DNA of 64,000 bases, taken from assembly GCA_016699895.1 (NCBI GenBank), contig CP064991.1:310001-374000 (forward strand), written 5' to 3'. Both the position numbers and the translations under genes were made by a program. Source of the stretch: Candidatus Saccharibacteria bacterium. GTDB taxonomy: Bacteria > Patescibacteriota > Saccharimonadia > Saccharimonadales > Saccharimonadaceae. Below, in pieces: positions 1 to 8,972 of this stretch; position 1 is the first letter of the stretch; every line of letters starts with the position of its first letter. The notes beneath the pieces were generated by a model, which saw only the letters and a program-made list of their open reading frames with translations, did not search any database and had not been told where the DNA came from.

Positions 1-8
1 TAACGAGA

Positions 9-440
9 CTACCGAGTAGTCGTTTTGCAGTAGGCACCACCATTCTCTAGCAAGATATGTATCGCAGCTGTGCGAGCAGAGTAATCTAGGGTTCCTGTGT
101 AACTACAGTTACACCCAGGAGCAATCTGGACGTACGTCCCGACGACGTCTTTGGTGCAGCCTGCGGCGGCAGCACGGAACTGGGCTCCACTCGCTATCGC
201 AAAATCAGTAAAGAATCCGGTCGACACTATACCAGAGACCGGCCAGCCTGAGTTATCGACGATGTAACGCTGGATGCCGCCGACGACTTTGTTGACATCC
301 TGTTTTCTAGCGTTGTCTCGTTGGTTTCTCTGCATTGCGGGCACGGCTAGGAAAACTACCAAAAACAGCATGCCAGCTATAGCGAGAACCAATACAACCT
401 CGATGATAGTAAAGCCGCTATGTTGATTAGACTTTATCAT
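9..440 (-). CDS. Type IV pilin-like (prepilin) protein
   Basis: The 143 aa protein starts with a short polar leader (MIKSNQHSG), then the class III prepilin signature FTIIEVV with Glu at +5 after the predicted G/F cleavage, and a hydrophobic helix up to about residue 33. The rest is a small globular domain with Cys residues (GCTKD, GCNCSY, AYCK) that could form disulphides, as in CPR pilins. It would be matured by a prepilin peptidase and assembled into a type IV pilus. The start codon lies next to a weak GGGTTGGG ribosome site. No other pilus assembly gene is next to it in the window; a second prepilin-like gene is at 20724. The exact role (major or minor pilin) is unknown. Confidence 0.8.
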   Translation of the reverse strand: MIKSNQHSGFTIIEVVLVLAIAGMLFLVVFLAVPAMQRNQRDNARKQDVNKVVGGIQRYIVDNSGWPVSGIVSTGFFTDFAIASGAQFRAAAAGCTKDVVGTYVQIAPGCNCSYTGTLDYSARTAAIHILLENGGAYCKTTTR

Positions 441-585
441 GTATTACCCAACCCTTCTAAATATATGACAAACCGTAGTTATGCTTACAATTATAGCAAT
501 TAGTGTAGAGCCCCGTCAAGCAAAAATTCAGGATTGCACATATCGTTGGCGCCATGCGGCGTTTTGTCGTTCTCTGGTTCAATGG

Positions 586-591
586 TATAAT
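586..591 (+). promoter_or_regulatory. Extended -10 box of the gene at 599
   Basis: TGG-TATAAT. The ATG at 599 lies 8 nt after the box, so the transcript would start at or next to the start codon. The earlier in-frame ATG at 590 overlaps the box and cannot be on this transcript. Confidence 0.6.
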
Positions 592-598
592 GAAGTAC

Positions 599-985
599 AT
601 GATTTTGGTGGGTTTTTTCTCTTGGTGGTACGGGGCTGGATGGCATGCTCAGATCAAACGAATCAAAGTTTCGATGCAACGAACGAGCGATTTTTTTTCT
701 ATTTCGCTACTAGCTAAGACGCTGTTTGCACCGTATAGGCAGATTTCTGCTGATGCCACTGGTAATGATATAGCCTCAAAGTTTCGTGCTTGGGGCGACC
801 GATTGTTTTCGCGTATTATTGGCGCAGTCATGCGAACGTTTATGATCATTTTCGGGTTAGTGACCTTGTTTCTCATGTTGATGTTGAGTCTGATTCGCTT
901 GATATTGTGGCCAGCCGTGCCGCTACTGCCGATTGTTGGAGTAATTCTGATAACAAGTATTGGAGCACCATGGAAACTCGTCTAG
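599..985 (+). CDS. Small membrane protein of unknown function
   Basis: About 129 aa. The N-terminus carries a hydrophobic, aromatic stretch (ILVGFFSWWYGAGW). The C-terminal half has one or two strongly hydrophobic segments (FMIIFGLVTLFLMLMLSLIRLILW and the following VPLLPIVGVILITSI). I do not recognise a family. The ATG at 599 was chosen because it sits just after an extended -10 box; the ATG at 590 overlaps that box. The 3' end overlaps the start of the downstream AAA+ gene by 16 nt, so the two are probably one transcript and translationally coupled. A role as membrane partner of that AAA+ protein is a guess from position. Confidence 0.6.
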   Translation: MILVGFFSWWYGAGWHAQIKRIKVSMQRTSDFFSISLLAKTLFAPYRQISADATGNDIASKFRAWGDRLFSRIIGAVMRTFMIIFGLVTLFLMLMLSLIRLILWPAVPLLPIVGVILITSIGAPWKLV

Positions 986-3387
986 ATTTTAGATCGATGC
1001 GAGCCGCCAAGGCACGTTTTGGTGCCAAATTTGGTAAAGTTCTCGATCTGCTGGCTGTGGTTATTGCGCTGCTATTGTTATTTGGCGGGCTGGCGCTACT
1101 AATTATGTCCGAGTCGATTGGCTGGTTGTTGCTCGGCCTAGCAGCCTGGCCAATGATGGTTCATATTTGGAAAGTTAACGATCTCGATAAACTACCGGCC
1201 AACCCAAAACCGCAGAATCTATCTGATATTTTGGCTGGCGATGTGCTAGGTGTCTTGCCGGAACATCCTAGTCCGCGCGATTTGGTAGTCGCTATTAGCC
1301 AAACCAACGGCGGACGATTCTTCTTTGCGAGGTTCGGTATTTCGGCCCAGTATTTACCAGATCTAGTATCGCCTGACCCAGCCGATTCGGCAGCGGTATG
1401 GCAAGAGATGTTAAAGATTCACGATAATTTGCCGGATAAAGCTGATACTATTTCATCTGCTACGCTGACGGCTGCCTTGGTGCGCGTGTCTGACGGGGCA
1501 AAGCAAGTTTTGAGTGCATTACACCTCGATGAAGATGACATGACCCGTGGCGCTGAGTGGTTCGCACATTTGTCGGCCTTGATTGCAAAACATGACCAGC
1601 CGAAATTGACTGGCGGTATCGGGCGAGATTGGAGTTTTGGGTACATTCCAACCCTGCAGCATTTCGCAACCAATTTATCGGAACGTTATGCGACAGGGCG
1701 ATCTTTGAACGTTCACCTCGAGAGTCATCATGAATTAGTTGTGGCCATGATCGATAACTTTAGTTCCGGCAATAGACAGAATGCCGCCTTGATCGGACCG
1801 CTCGGTGTAGGCAAGGCAACAATCGTCGACAGTTTCGCCGAAACCTTGATGGACGGCGGCATGCAGTTGCCAGACAACGTGCGTTTTCGTCAAGTGTTTG
1901 CGCTCGATGCGGCGGCGCTCATTTCGGCGGCGTCGGGGCGGGGCGAAATCGAAAACCTCATGAATACCTTGCTAGTTGAGGCCTACAAGGCTAAAAACAT
2001 CATTCTATTCCTCGACAATGCCCAGCTATTTTTCGAAGAAGGCGTTGGCTCGGTCGATATTTCAAACATCTTGCAACCAATTCTAGAAGGTGGCGGCATT
2101 CGGCTCATTTTGGCGCTAGACGAGCAAAAGTTCCTAGAAATTTCTCAGGCGAAACCGGCTCTCGCAGCGGCGTTGAACCGTCTCCAGGTGGCTCCGCCCA
2201 GCCGCGACGAAACGTTACTCGTAATGCAGGATCAGATCATTAGTTTTGAATTTCAACGTCATGTAACTTTTACCTATCAGTCGCTAACTGAGGCGTATCG
2301 ATTGAGCGAACGTTATATCAACGACGTGGCGCAGCCGCAAAAATCTATTCAGCTGCTCCAGAGCGCGACTAGCTATGCCGAATCAGGGTTGGTGACTGCC
2401 GGCTCGGTGACAGCGGCTATTGAAAAAACCCTAGGAGTTAAAGTTGGCGGGTCGGTTGATGCTGGCGATGCTGGCGAACGCGAAAAATTACTCAATCTAG
2501 AGAACTTGATCCATGAACGTATGATCAATCAGACGACAGCTGTTACTGCCGTTAGCGCCGCCCTGCGACGAGCGCGCGCTGGTGTCAGGAACGAAAATCG
2601 CCCAATCGGCACCTTTCTATTCCTCGGTCCGACTGGTGTCGGAAAAACCGAATTAGCCAAGAGTCTTGCCGCCGTCTACTTTGGTGGCGAAGAGCATATG
2701 GTGCGTATCGACCTAAACGAATATGTTCGTGCCGAAGACGTCGCACGACTCATTGCCGACGGCGCAACCGATGCGAGCTCACTATCTGCTCAGGTGCAGA
2801 AGAATCCGTTCAGCGTCGTGTTGCTCGATGAAATTGAAAAAGCTCATCCAAACGTCCTCACCACCTTGCTACAGGTTCTCGACGAAGGCGTTTTGCGCGA
2901 CATCAACAACCGCGAAATTAGTTTTCGCGACACAATCTTGATCGCAACCTCTAATGCTGGGGCTGATCGGATCCGCCAATATATTGATGCGGGTTATCAG
3001 CTAGAGCAGTTCCAGGAACAGATCACTAACGAGCTAATCGAACGTCAAGAGTTTAGGCCAGAATTCCTGAACCGCTTTGATGAAATTGTCGTCTTTCGAC
3101 CACTGAACAAAGAAGAACTGCTGCAAGTCATCGACCTTATTTTGGCTGGAGTCAACAAAAACCTCGAGGTGCAAAAGGTTAGCGTAGCGGTCGATGATGA
3201 CGCTAAACGCGCTATGGTAGACGTTGGCTATGATCCACGTCTCGGCGCCCGCCCAATGCGCCGCGTAGTTCAGCGTACGGTTGAAAATATTGTGGCACAA
3301 AAAATGCTGAGCGGCGAGCTGGTCGCCGGATCGGGCATCAGGATCACGTTAGCCGACATCCAAGCCAGCGGTGGCGTCAGTAGATAA
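970..3387 (+). CDS. Membrane-anchored ClpC/ClpB-type AAA+ ATPase
   Basis: About 805 aa. From the N-terminus: two hydrophobic segments (about residues 25-75), a helical region resembling a Clp N domain, a first AAA module and a second AAA module. The second module is intact, with Walker A GPTGVGKTE, Walker B VVLLDEIEKAH, sensor region TSNAG and a ClpC-like C-terminal region (GARPMRRVVQ). In the first module Walker A is unusual (GPLGVGKAT) and Walker B reads ILFLDNAQ, so the catalytic Glu is replaced by Asn. The protein is probably a membrane-tethered unfoldase in which mainly the second ring hydrolyses ATP. No ClpP-binding loop could be assigned and no clpP is nearby. Start 970 (GGAG upstream) was preferred to the longer frame from 790, which overlaps the upstream gene heavily. 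Confidence 0.8.
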   Translation: METRLDFRSMRAAKARFGAKFGKVLDLLAVVIALLLLFGGLALLIMSESIGWLLLGLAAWPMMVHIWKVNDLDKLPANPKPQNLSDILAGDVLGVLPEHPSPRDLVVAISQTNGGRFFFARFGISAQYLPDLVSPDPADSAAVWQEMLKIHDNLPDKADTISSATLTAALVRVSDGAKQVLSALHLDEDDMTRGAEWFAHLSALIAKHDQPKLTGGIGRDWSFGYIPTLQHFATNLSERYATGRSLNVHLESHHELVVAMIDNFSSGNRQNAALIGPLGVGKATIVDSFAETLMDGGMQLPDNVRFRQVFALDAAALISAASGRGEIENLMNTLLVEAYKAKNIILFLDNAQLFFEEGVGSVDISNILQPILEGGGIRLILALDEQKFLEISQAKPALAAALNRLQVAPPSRDETLLVMQDQIISFEFQRHVTFTYQSLTEAYRLSERYINDVAQPQKSIQLLQSATSYAESGLVTAGSVTAAIEKTLGVKVGGSVDAGDAGEREKLLNLENLIHERMINQTTAVTAVSAALRRARAGVRNENRPIGTFLFLGPTGVGKTELAKSLAAVYFGGEEHMVRIDLNEYVRAEDVARLIADGATDASSLSAQVQKNPFSVVLLDEIEKAHPNVLTTLLQVLDEGVLRDINNREISFRDTILIATSNAGADRIRQYIDAGYQLEQFQEQITNELIERQEFRPEFLNRFDEIVVFRPLNKEELLQVIDLILAGVNKNLEVQKVSVAVDDDAKRAMVDVGYDPRLGARPMRRVVQRTVENIVAQKMLSGELVAGSGIRITLADIQASGGVSR

Positions 3388-3420
3388 ATTTGCTATCTTT
3401 TGATACAATACTATGGCAAT

Positions 3421-3495
3421 GCGGGCGTCGTATAGTGGTTAATATTCGAGTTTTCCAAACTTGCGACGAGAGTTCGATTCTCTCCGCCCGCACCA
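3421..3495 (+). tRNA. tRNA-Gly (anticodon TCC)
   Basis: The acceptor stem GCGGGCG pairs with CGCCCGC, the anticodon stem CGAGT pairs with ACTTG around the loop TTTCCAA, and the T arm is GAGAG-TTCGATT-CTCTC. The CCA end is encoded. A hairpin with a T-run follows at 3503. Confidence 0.93.
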
Positions 3496-3502
3496 AAGTA
3501 AG

Positions 3503-3529
3503 AACCAGTCGCCAAAGACTGGTTTTTGC
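3503..3529 (+). terminator. Rho-independent terminator of tRNA-Gly
   Basis: AACCAGTC and GACTGGTT form a perfect 8-bp stem with a 6-nt loop, followed by a short T-run. It lies 7 nt after the tRNA CCA end. Confidence 0.8.
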
Positions 3530-3686
3530 TTTGGTATGTGATAGGAACAAGCTCGAGTCGGCGAGTGTTTTAGGGGCGCATATCTGTAGAAGCACGGGTC
3601 TTCTCTATGGGTTGGAAAGCATAAGTATCTTTTAATATTTTTCCCTTTGTGGTAAAATAAGAAGTATTGGAATAGGAGGGGTTAGT

Positions 3687-4787
3687 ATGGCTCAGTTTAC
3701 TTTTATAGATTTATTTGCCGGAATTGGCGGAACACGACTAGGGTTTGAAAGCGCGGGAGGTCAATGCGTATTCACTTCTGAATGGGATAAGTATGCTCAA
3801 AAGACTTACGAAACTAATTTCGGAGATATCCCTTTTGGGGATATTAGGCAAGTTAGAACCGACCAGATTCCTGATTTTGACGTTCTTCTTGCGGGTTTCC
3901 CCTGCCAGCCATTTTCGATAGCAGGTGTTTCAAAGAAAAACAGCTTGGGGCGCGCTCATGGTTTCTCTGACGATAAACAGGGTAACCTTTTCTTTGAGAT
4001 AGCCCGAATCATCGAAGCAAAGCAACCTTCTAGTTTTATGCTCGAAAACGTCAAAAACCTCGTTAGCCATGACAAGGGAAACACTTTTAGGGTCATCATG
4101 CAGATTCTAGACGAACTAGGCTATAAAACCACTTATAAAGTCATCGACGCAAAATACTTCGTACCTCAGCACCGCGAACGAACATACATAGTAGGTTTCA
4201 GAAAAGATCTAGTGCCAGAAAGTTTTGAGTTTAAATATCCAGAGATTCCTGAAAAAGGTCCTCATTTTTCGAGTATTCTCGATAAAGACGTCGATGACAA
4301 GTATACGCTCTCTGACAAGTTATGGCAGTATCTTGTAAATTATGCCGCTAAGCATAAAGAAAAAGGCAACGGTTTTGGATTTGGCATGACGGACCCAAAT
4401 GGTAATTCACGCACACTAAGTGCGCGCTACTATAAGGATGGTTCAGAGGTGTTAATTGCACAGGATGGAAAAAATCCTCGTCGATTGACCCCACGAGAAT
4501 GTGCGCGACTGATGGGATTTCCTGAATCATACAAAATACCTGTATCTGATACACAAGCCTACAAACAGTTCGGCAATTCAATAGTTGTGCCAGTTGTCTC
4601 CGCCGTAGCGAAGCAGATTTCTGGAGTGTTGTTAGAATATGGAAAGCCAAAGGCAAGCTTACAGCAGCGAGAACACACATCGAATTCGTGGGGAAAGTAT
4701 GTTCCTGCAGGTATCAATACGAATAAAACCGAGCCTGTTGGACTGTCGGTGCAGTCTTCGCTGCTCCAAGCTGCTGGTGAAGTCTGA
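3687..4787 (+). CDS. DNA (cytosine-5) methyltransferase of an EcoRII-like system
   Basis: The 366 aa protein transfers a methyl group from SAM to C5 of cytosine. All diagnostic motifs are present in order: motif I DLFAGIGG (residues 8-15), motif [10 protein letters not shown] with catalytic Cys73, motif VI ENVKNL, motif VIII QHRERTY, RRLTPRE (IX) and [10 protein letters not shown] (X). The neighbouring gene encodes an EcoRII-type endonuclease, so CCWGG is the likely recognition site, but the target-recognition region alone does not prove this. An extended -10 (TGG-TAAAAT near 3650) and a strong SD (AGGAGGGG) precede the ATG, so the methylase has a leadered mRNA while the nuclease does not. 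The pair sits beside a tRNA gene, a frequent insertion site. Confidence 0.93.
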   Translation: MAQFTFIDLFAGIGGTRLGFESAGGQCVFTSEWDKYAQKTYETNFGDIPFGDIRQVRTDQIPDFDVLLAGFPCQPFSIAGVSKKNSLGRAHGFSDDKQGNLFFEIARIIEAKQPSSFMLENVKNLVSHDKGNTFRVIMQILDELGYKTTYKVIDAKYFVPQHRERTYIVGFRKDLVPESFEFKYPEIPEKGPHFSSILDKDVDDKYTLSDKLWQYLVNYAAKHKEKGNGFGFGMTDPNGNSRTLSARYYKDGSEVLIAQDGKNPRRLTPRECARLMGFPESYKIPVSDTQAYKQFGNSIVVPVVSAVAKQISGVLLEYGKPKASLQQREHTSNSWGKYVPAGINTNKTEPVGLSVQSSLLQAAGEV

Positions 4788-4834
4788 TATAGACCCTCAC
4801 GCTCTATTCTGTAGTAACTTTTGCGCATCTTTGA

Positions 4835-4840
4835 TAGAAT
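4835..4840 (+). promoter_or_regulatory. Extended -10 box of the restriction endonuclease gene
   Basis: TGA-TAGAAT ends 7 nt before the ATG at 4847. This predicts a leaderless mRNA for the nuclease, made from its own promoter. Confidence 0.6.
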
Positions 4841-4846
4841 TATTGT

Positions 4847-5950
4847 ATGTTATCTGACTTTTCTGAATCTGCTATTCAATCCACTAAAAGCGGGCAGGCA
4901 ACCTACTGCAAGTTCATTACACCAAACGACACTGGATCAACAGGCAGCCATCAGTCTGGCTATCACATTAGTAAAACTGCTTGGTCTCTTTTCTTTGATT
5001 CGCCCGGAGTTAGAGGCGTGAACAAAGATAAGACAGAGATAATTAATTGGCAGGATGATTTTGAAACAGAAAGCAGATTCATTTATTATGGTACGGGAAC
5101 ACGAAACGAATATCGGCTTACGCGATTCGGACATAATTTTCCTTTTCTAAACGATGAAAATATCGGCAGTCTTTTGGTAATCAGCAAGGTCGCCGACGAT
5201 TATTACAAGGCTTACGTACTTGAAACGGAAGTTGAAATAGAAAATTATCTGAATTTTTTTGGTATTTCTCCAGATAAAACAAATGGACTTATTTCAGAAT
5301 TGGTGGCAACACCCACAAGCTTACAGGGGCTAATCGATGACTATATTCGATCACTATCGAATGATTTTCCGACAACTGAAATACTTTCCGCAAAGGCACG
5401 AGAAATATTCCTAGAAGTGAATAGACAGGATGAGCGAATTGCTGTACAGTCGCCAGACTTGGCGATAACAAGTTGGGTAGATACGGAATTCGACTTATTC
5501 AAGGCTGTAGAAAAACATTTGTATAGTCCGCAACTCGCACAACCGTTTAATGACGTTGAGAGTCTAGTTACTTTTTCAAACACAGTACTAAATCGTAGAA
5601 AAAGCCGAGCAGGAAAATCGCTCGAACATCATTTAGAGAAGATTTTTGATGTTAATAGGCTTCCGTATACTTCGCAAGGCATTACTGAAGGCAAAAAGAA
5701 GCCAGACTTTATCATTCCGAGCATTACACTATACCGTGACGACAATTATAGTAGCGACAAACTTGTTTTTCTTGGCGCAAAAACAACTTGCAAAGATCGC
5801 TGGCGTCAAATTTTAAATGAAGCAGCACGAATACCGCATAAACACTTATTCACACTTCAACAAGGTATATCCTCCAATCAACTCCAAGAGATGAGAGACG
5901 AGAATTTGACACTTGTAGTTCCTGAAAACATCTCTCAACATTTCCGATAG
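4847..5950 (+). CDS. EcoRII-like type IIE restriction endonuclease
   Basis: The 367 aa protein has the two-domain layout of EcoRII. The N-terminal part (about residues 15-160) looks like the DNA-binding effector domain. The C-terminal part carries a PD-(D/E)xK core: Glu260 (SLEHH), Asp287 in KKPDFIIPS, and Lys312 and Arg318 in AKTTCKDRWRQ, a stretch very typical of EcoRII. It should cut unmethylated CCWGG and need a second site for activation; that is family knowledge. It follows the methyltransferase on the same strand after 59 nt but has its own extended -10 and no SD. Its length is near that of EcoRII (about 400 aa), so it appears intact. Confidence 0.88.
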   Translation: MLSDFSESAIQSTKSGQATYCKFITPNDTGSTGSHQSGYHISKTAWSLFFDSPGVRGVNKDKTEIINWQDDFETESRFIYYGTGTRNEYRLTRFGHNFPFLNDENIGSLLVISKVADDYYKAYVLETEVEIENYLNFFGISPDKTNGLISELVATPTSLQGLIDDYIRSLSNDFPTTEILSAKAREIFLEVNRQDERIAVQSPDLAITSWVDTEFDLFKAVEKHLYSPQLAQPFNDVESLVTFSNTVLNRRKSRAGKSLEHHLEKIFDVNRLPYTSQGITEGKKKPDFIIPSITLYRDDNYSSDKLVFLGAKTTCKDRWRQILNEAARIPHKHLFTLQQGISSNQLQEMRDENLTLVVPENISQHFR

Positions 5951-6079
5951 AGTATAGAGAAGATATATTGACACTCAGAAGCTTTATCTCTCAGTCAAAA
6001 GAGATGATTAGCTAGTCTTTAACTTGTAAAATCTACAACACTCCGTGCTATGGGTAATGCCGAGAAATTTGCACTCGTT

Positions 6080-7150
6080 CTAATATAAAAAGTGATGACC
6101 ATCGCGCGCTAATTGTTCATAGCGCGGCTTCTTTAGGTCTAGCAACTGAATGATACCGTGCGGCGTTAGATCGTAGCCAGTTACTGGCTGTGATTGACCG
6201 TCGATAATTACCGTGGCTTCGACAGGCTCGGCTTTGCCGATAGCGTAGGCTAGGTAGACGAAAACTTCATGGGTACGATATTTTTTTAGATAATCAACTG
6301 CGATCCGACGTGCCATATAGGCTGCCGAGCGGTCAACTTTGCTAGGATCTTTGCCGGAAAACGCACCACCGCCAATTGGAATTCGTGGACCATAATTATC
6401 GACGACTAGTTTTCGTCCAGTCATGCCAGCATCGGCATCAAACCCACCAACCTCCCAGTCGCCGCAGGGATTTACAATGATGTCAATAGAACTATTACCT
6501 TTGAATTTTTCATCAACCTCATTTTTCAACCAAGTTGCAATCCGTTTGCGCAGAATCGAACTAATATTTTCACCCTTGAATTTTTCTGGCGTTTGAAAAC
6601 TAGCTACGATGGTTTGGATCTTGCCATTAGACAACGTAATCTGCGTTTTGCCATCAGTTTCAAAAGCCTGCGACTGACTCGCTAGACCACTAATCATATT
6701 TTTAGCCTTGCTGTGTAACGGACCATAATAGATAGACTGGTTCAATGAACGGGCTAATACATATTCGGCCGGCAGTAGTTCAGGTGTCTCATCACAAGCA
6801 TAGCCGACCATGATGCCTTGATCGCCAGCGCCGCCGGTATCTACACCGACTGCGATTTCCGAACTTTGCTTTTCTAGGTTTTCGATAACGACGACATTTG
6901 CACTAGCTAGTCGTTTGGCGATTGCTTTGACATCTACATTACCAGCATGACTGGTGATTTCGCCGGTAATAAATATCACGCCGTGTCCACCCGCGACATC
7001 GACGGCGACTCGGGCGTTTGGATCCTGGGCGAGATGTGCGTCTAAAATAGCATCGGAGATCTGGTCGCAGATCTTGTCTGGGTGTTTGGGCGACACAAAC
7101 TCAGCCGTTCGCACATTATAGTTGACATCTAGAGAGAGTAAATTACTCAT
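6080..7150 (-). CDS. metK: S-adenosylmethionine synthetase
   Basis: The 356 aa enzyme makes SAM from methionine and ATP. Family motifs are clear: SPKHPDKICDQISDAILD near the N-terminus, GDQGIMVGYA, the P-loop-like GGGAFSGKDPSKVDRSAAY and a C-terminal domain ending in RYEQLARDGHHFLY. It is a little shorter than the usual 380-400 aa. The mRNA begins with a SAM-I riboswitch whose last helix runs into the start codon, so SAM level should control translation directly. A TTGACC-16-TATACT promoter lies upstream. SAM made here feeds the neighbouring DNA methyltransferase and the TrmB domain encoded at 16055. The nearest gene on the other side is convergent. Confidence 0.97.
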   Translation of the reverse strand: MSNLLSLDVNYNVRTAEFVSPKHPDKICDQISDAILDAHLAQDPNARVAVDVAGGHGVIFITGEITSHAGNVDVKAIAKRLASANVVVIENLEKQSSEIAVGVDTGGAGDQGIMVGYACDETPELLPAEYVLARSLNQSIYYGPLHSKAKNMISGLASQSQAFETDGKTQITLSNGKIQTIVASFQTPEKFKGENISSILRKRIATWLKNEVDEKFKGNSSIDIIVNPCGDWEVGGFDADAGMTGRKLVVDNYGPRIPIGGGAFSGKDPSKVDRSAAYMARRIAVDYLKKYRTHEVFVYLAYAIGKAEPVEATVIIDGQSQPVTGYDLTPHGIIQLLDLKKPRYEQLARDGHHFLY

Positions 7151-7241
7151 ATCTTTCCTTTCTGGGCGGAATTAGCACCTTGCCTCGCGGTAGGTTGCTG
7201 GTAGGTCATCGGGCCGATCCCTCGCTACGCTCTTGATATTT
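7150..7241 (-). promoter_or_regulatory. SAM-I (S-box) riboswitch in the metK leader
   Basis: Read on the minus strand, the leader contains the conserved S-box blocks in order: ATATCAAGAG, GAGGGATCGGCCCGATGA, CAGCAACC, CAAGGTGCTAATTCC and GGAAAGAT. The first and last blocks form P1 (ATATC with GATAT). The 3' arm of P1 contains the first two bases of the metK ATG, and the SD-like AAAGGAAAG lies in P4 and the junction to P1. No separate terminator or anti-terminator is present. Ligand binding should therefore hide the ribosome site: direct translational control. Confidence 0.93.
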
Positions 7242-7260
7242 AAATTGTTAATGTAGGTCA

Positions 7261-7288
7261 AGTATAGCAGTTTTGCCGGACAGGTCAA
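7261..7288 (-). promoter_or_regulatory. metK promoter
   Basis: On the minus strand the sequence reads TTGACC, 16 nt, then TATACT. Transcription would start just before the riboswitch. Confidence 0.75.
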
Positions 7289-7339
7289 GCTGCCTGTGTC
7301 GCCGCCGTGGTACAATATAGATAGATTAGAAAGGGGTTG

Positions 7340-8197
7340 ATGATAGCTACAGAAACAATCAAACGGATTTCATTTACGTTGCTAGGTGCGGGCATAGCCG
7401 CAGTCGGACTGCAGTACTTTTTGCTACCGAATCATTTGCTAGATGGTGGTGTAACGGGCATGTCAATTTTAGCAGCCAAGTTGACTGGGCAGCCACTCGG
7501 TCTATTTTTGCTCATACTGAACATTCCGTTTTTGATTCTAGGCTATAAAAAGATGGGTCGGGAATTTACTATACTATCAATCATTGGTATTGCTATGCTG
7601 GCGGTGCTGACTTTTACTCACGTCGAACATGGGTTCACGGATATCCCGATGCTGGCGGCGATATTCGGTGGCGTGGTGGTAGGCCTCGGTGTAGGCATAG
7701 TGGTGCGTTACGGCGGCATTATTGACGGCGCCGATACGGTGGCGGTGCTGATCGACCGCAAGACCGTGTTTTCGGTCAGCGAGGCAATCATGGTGATAAA
7801 TGGACTCATCATTACTATGGCCGGCTTTGCTTTTGGCTGGGAAAGCGCCATGTATTCCATCGTGGCCTACTTTATCGCTCACAAGGCGATTGATGTGACG
7901 GTAGAAGGTCTCAACGAAGATCGTTGCATGTGGGTGGTGAGCATGCGCGTACGCGAAATCGGCAAGGCCGTGAACGAAATCATGCAGGAGCCAGTAACCT
8001 ATTTTAGGGAAAGTAAACCTGGCGACAATGACGAGCCGCACGGTATCATGCTGGCTGTTATCACTCGCTTTGACGAACAAAAGCTGAAAAAGGCTATCCG
8101 TAAAATAGACCAGCATGCTTTTGTGGTTATCACCAGTGCGCATGAAGTGATGGACCGTGTATCGGAAGGCTCGCTATATCGCGAGGGTCAGGCCTAA
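7340..8197 (+). CDS. YitT-family membrane protein
   Basis: About 285 aa. The N-terminal two thirds hold five hydrophobic segments with the YitT signatures LLPNHLLDGGVTGMSIL, RYGGIIDGADTVAVL and FGWESAMYSIVAYFIAHKAIDVTVEG. A soluble C-terminal DUF2179-like domain follows (about residues 205-285). YitT proteins are conserved inner-membrane proteins with no firm biochemical role. The ATG at 7340 has GAAAGGGG upstream; the TTG at 7337 is too close to it. An extended -10 (TGG-TACAAT at 7311) precedes the gene. The stop codon is 8 nt before the next gene, so the two are probably one operon. Confidence 0.88.
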   Translation: MIATETIKRISFTLLGAGIAAVGLQYFLLPNHLLDGGVTGMSILAAKLTGQPLGLFLLILNIPFLILGYKKMGREFTILSIIGIAMLAVLTFTHVEHGFTDIPMLAAIFGGVVVGLGVGIVVRYGGIIDGADTVAVLIDRKTVFSVSEAIMVINGLIITMAGFAFGWESAMYSIVAYFIAHKAIDVTVEGLNEDRCMWVVSMRVREIGKAVNEIMQEPVTYFRESKPGDNDEPHGIMLAVITRFDEQKLKKAIRKIDQHAFVVITSAHEVMDRVSEGSLYREGQA

Positions 8198-8204
8198 CAT
8201 AGCT

Positions 8205-8972
8205 ATGAAGATTGAGGCGATAAAAACACAAGTCATTCATGCTGGTGAGATCAGCCTGAATGATTTACTGGCGGAAAGCATCACGGCATTGCCAGAGAAC
8301 TCAGTCGTGGCGATTAGTTCAAAAGTCGTGGCACTATGCGAAAACCGCGTGGTTAATATTGACTCGATAACTCGGGCTGATCTAGTCAAACGAGAGGCCG
8401 ATTACTATCTACCGCCAGAGTTTTCCGAATATAACTATGGGTTTGCGATCACGCGTGGCACGCTCATTGCGAGCGCCGGAATTGATGAGAGTAATGGTGG
8501 TGGACATTGGGTTTTGTGGCCCAAAGATCCGTTCGCGTCGGCAAATTCGGCGCACAAGTTCCTATGTGAACATTTTAATCGCCAGAATATCGGGGTAATC
8601 ATCACCGACAGCAACTGCTTGCCGCCACTCAGGCGAGGTACGATCGGTATTATGGTGGCCTGGAGTGGATTTAATGCATTGAATGATCTGCGCGGTACGA
8701 CTGATTTGTTCGATCATGAATTCAAGGTCTCAGTTTCGGCTATTGCCGGCGGTCTCGCCGCGGCGGCAAATGTCGTAATGGGTGAGGGAACTGAGTCTAC
8801 GCCGATCGCTATTATTTCTGAGGCTGATTTCGTAGAATTTGTTGACCATGACCCTACGCCCGAGGATGTTGCCGCGACCTTTGTCGACAAAGACGAAGAC
8901 CTCTATGCGCCATTTCTGAACTCTGTTAATTGGCAACGGGGCGCCGGTGGTTATGATACAATAGACAGGTAG
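8205..8972 (+). CDS. Coenzyme F420-0:L-glutamate ligase-like protein (CofE fold)
   Basis: About 255 aa. The pattern AISSKVVALCENRVV near residues 40-55, the central GVIITDSNCLPPLRRGTIGIMVAWSGF and the later DLFDHEFKVSVSAIAGGLAAAANVVMGEG are typical of the F420 gamma-glutamyl ligase family. In archaea and actinobacteria the enzyme adds glutamate to coenzyme F420. No F420 pathway gene is visible here, so in this organism it may act on another substrate; that is inference. It begins 7 nt after the YitT gene. Its stop codon is directly followed by the first base of tRNA-Arg, so the tRNA promoter must lie in this coding sequence. Confidence 0.8.
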   Translation: MKIEAIKTQVIHAGEISLNDLLAESITALPENSVVAISSKVVALCENRVVNIDSITRADLVKREADYYLPPEFSEYNYGFAITRGTLIASAGIDESNGGGHWVLWPKDPFASANSAHKFLCEHFNRQNIGVIITDSNCLPPLRRGTIGIMVAWSGFNALNDLRGTTDLFDHEFKVSVSAIAGGLAAAANVVMGEGTESTPIAIISEADFVEFVDHDPTPEDVAATFVDKDEDLYAPFLNSVNWQRGAGGYDTIDR

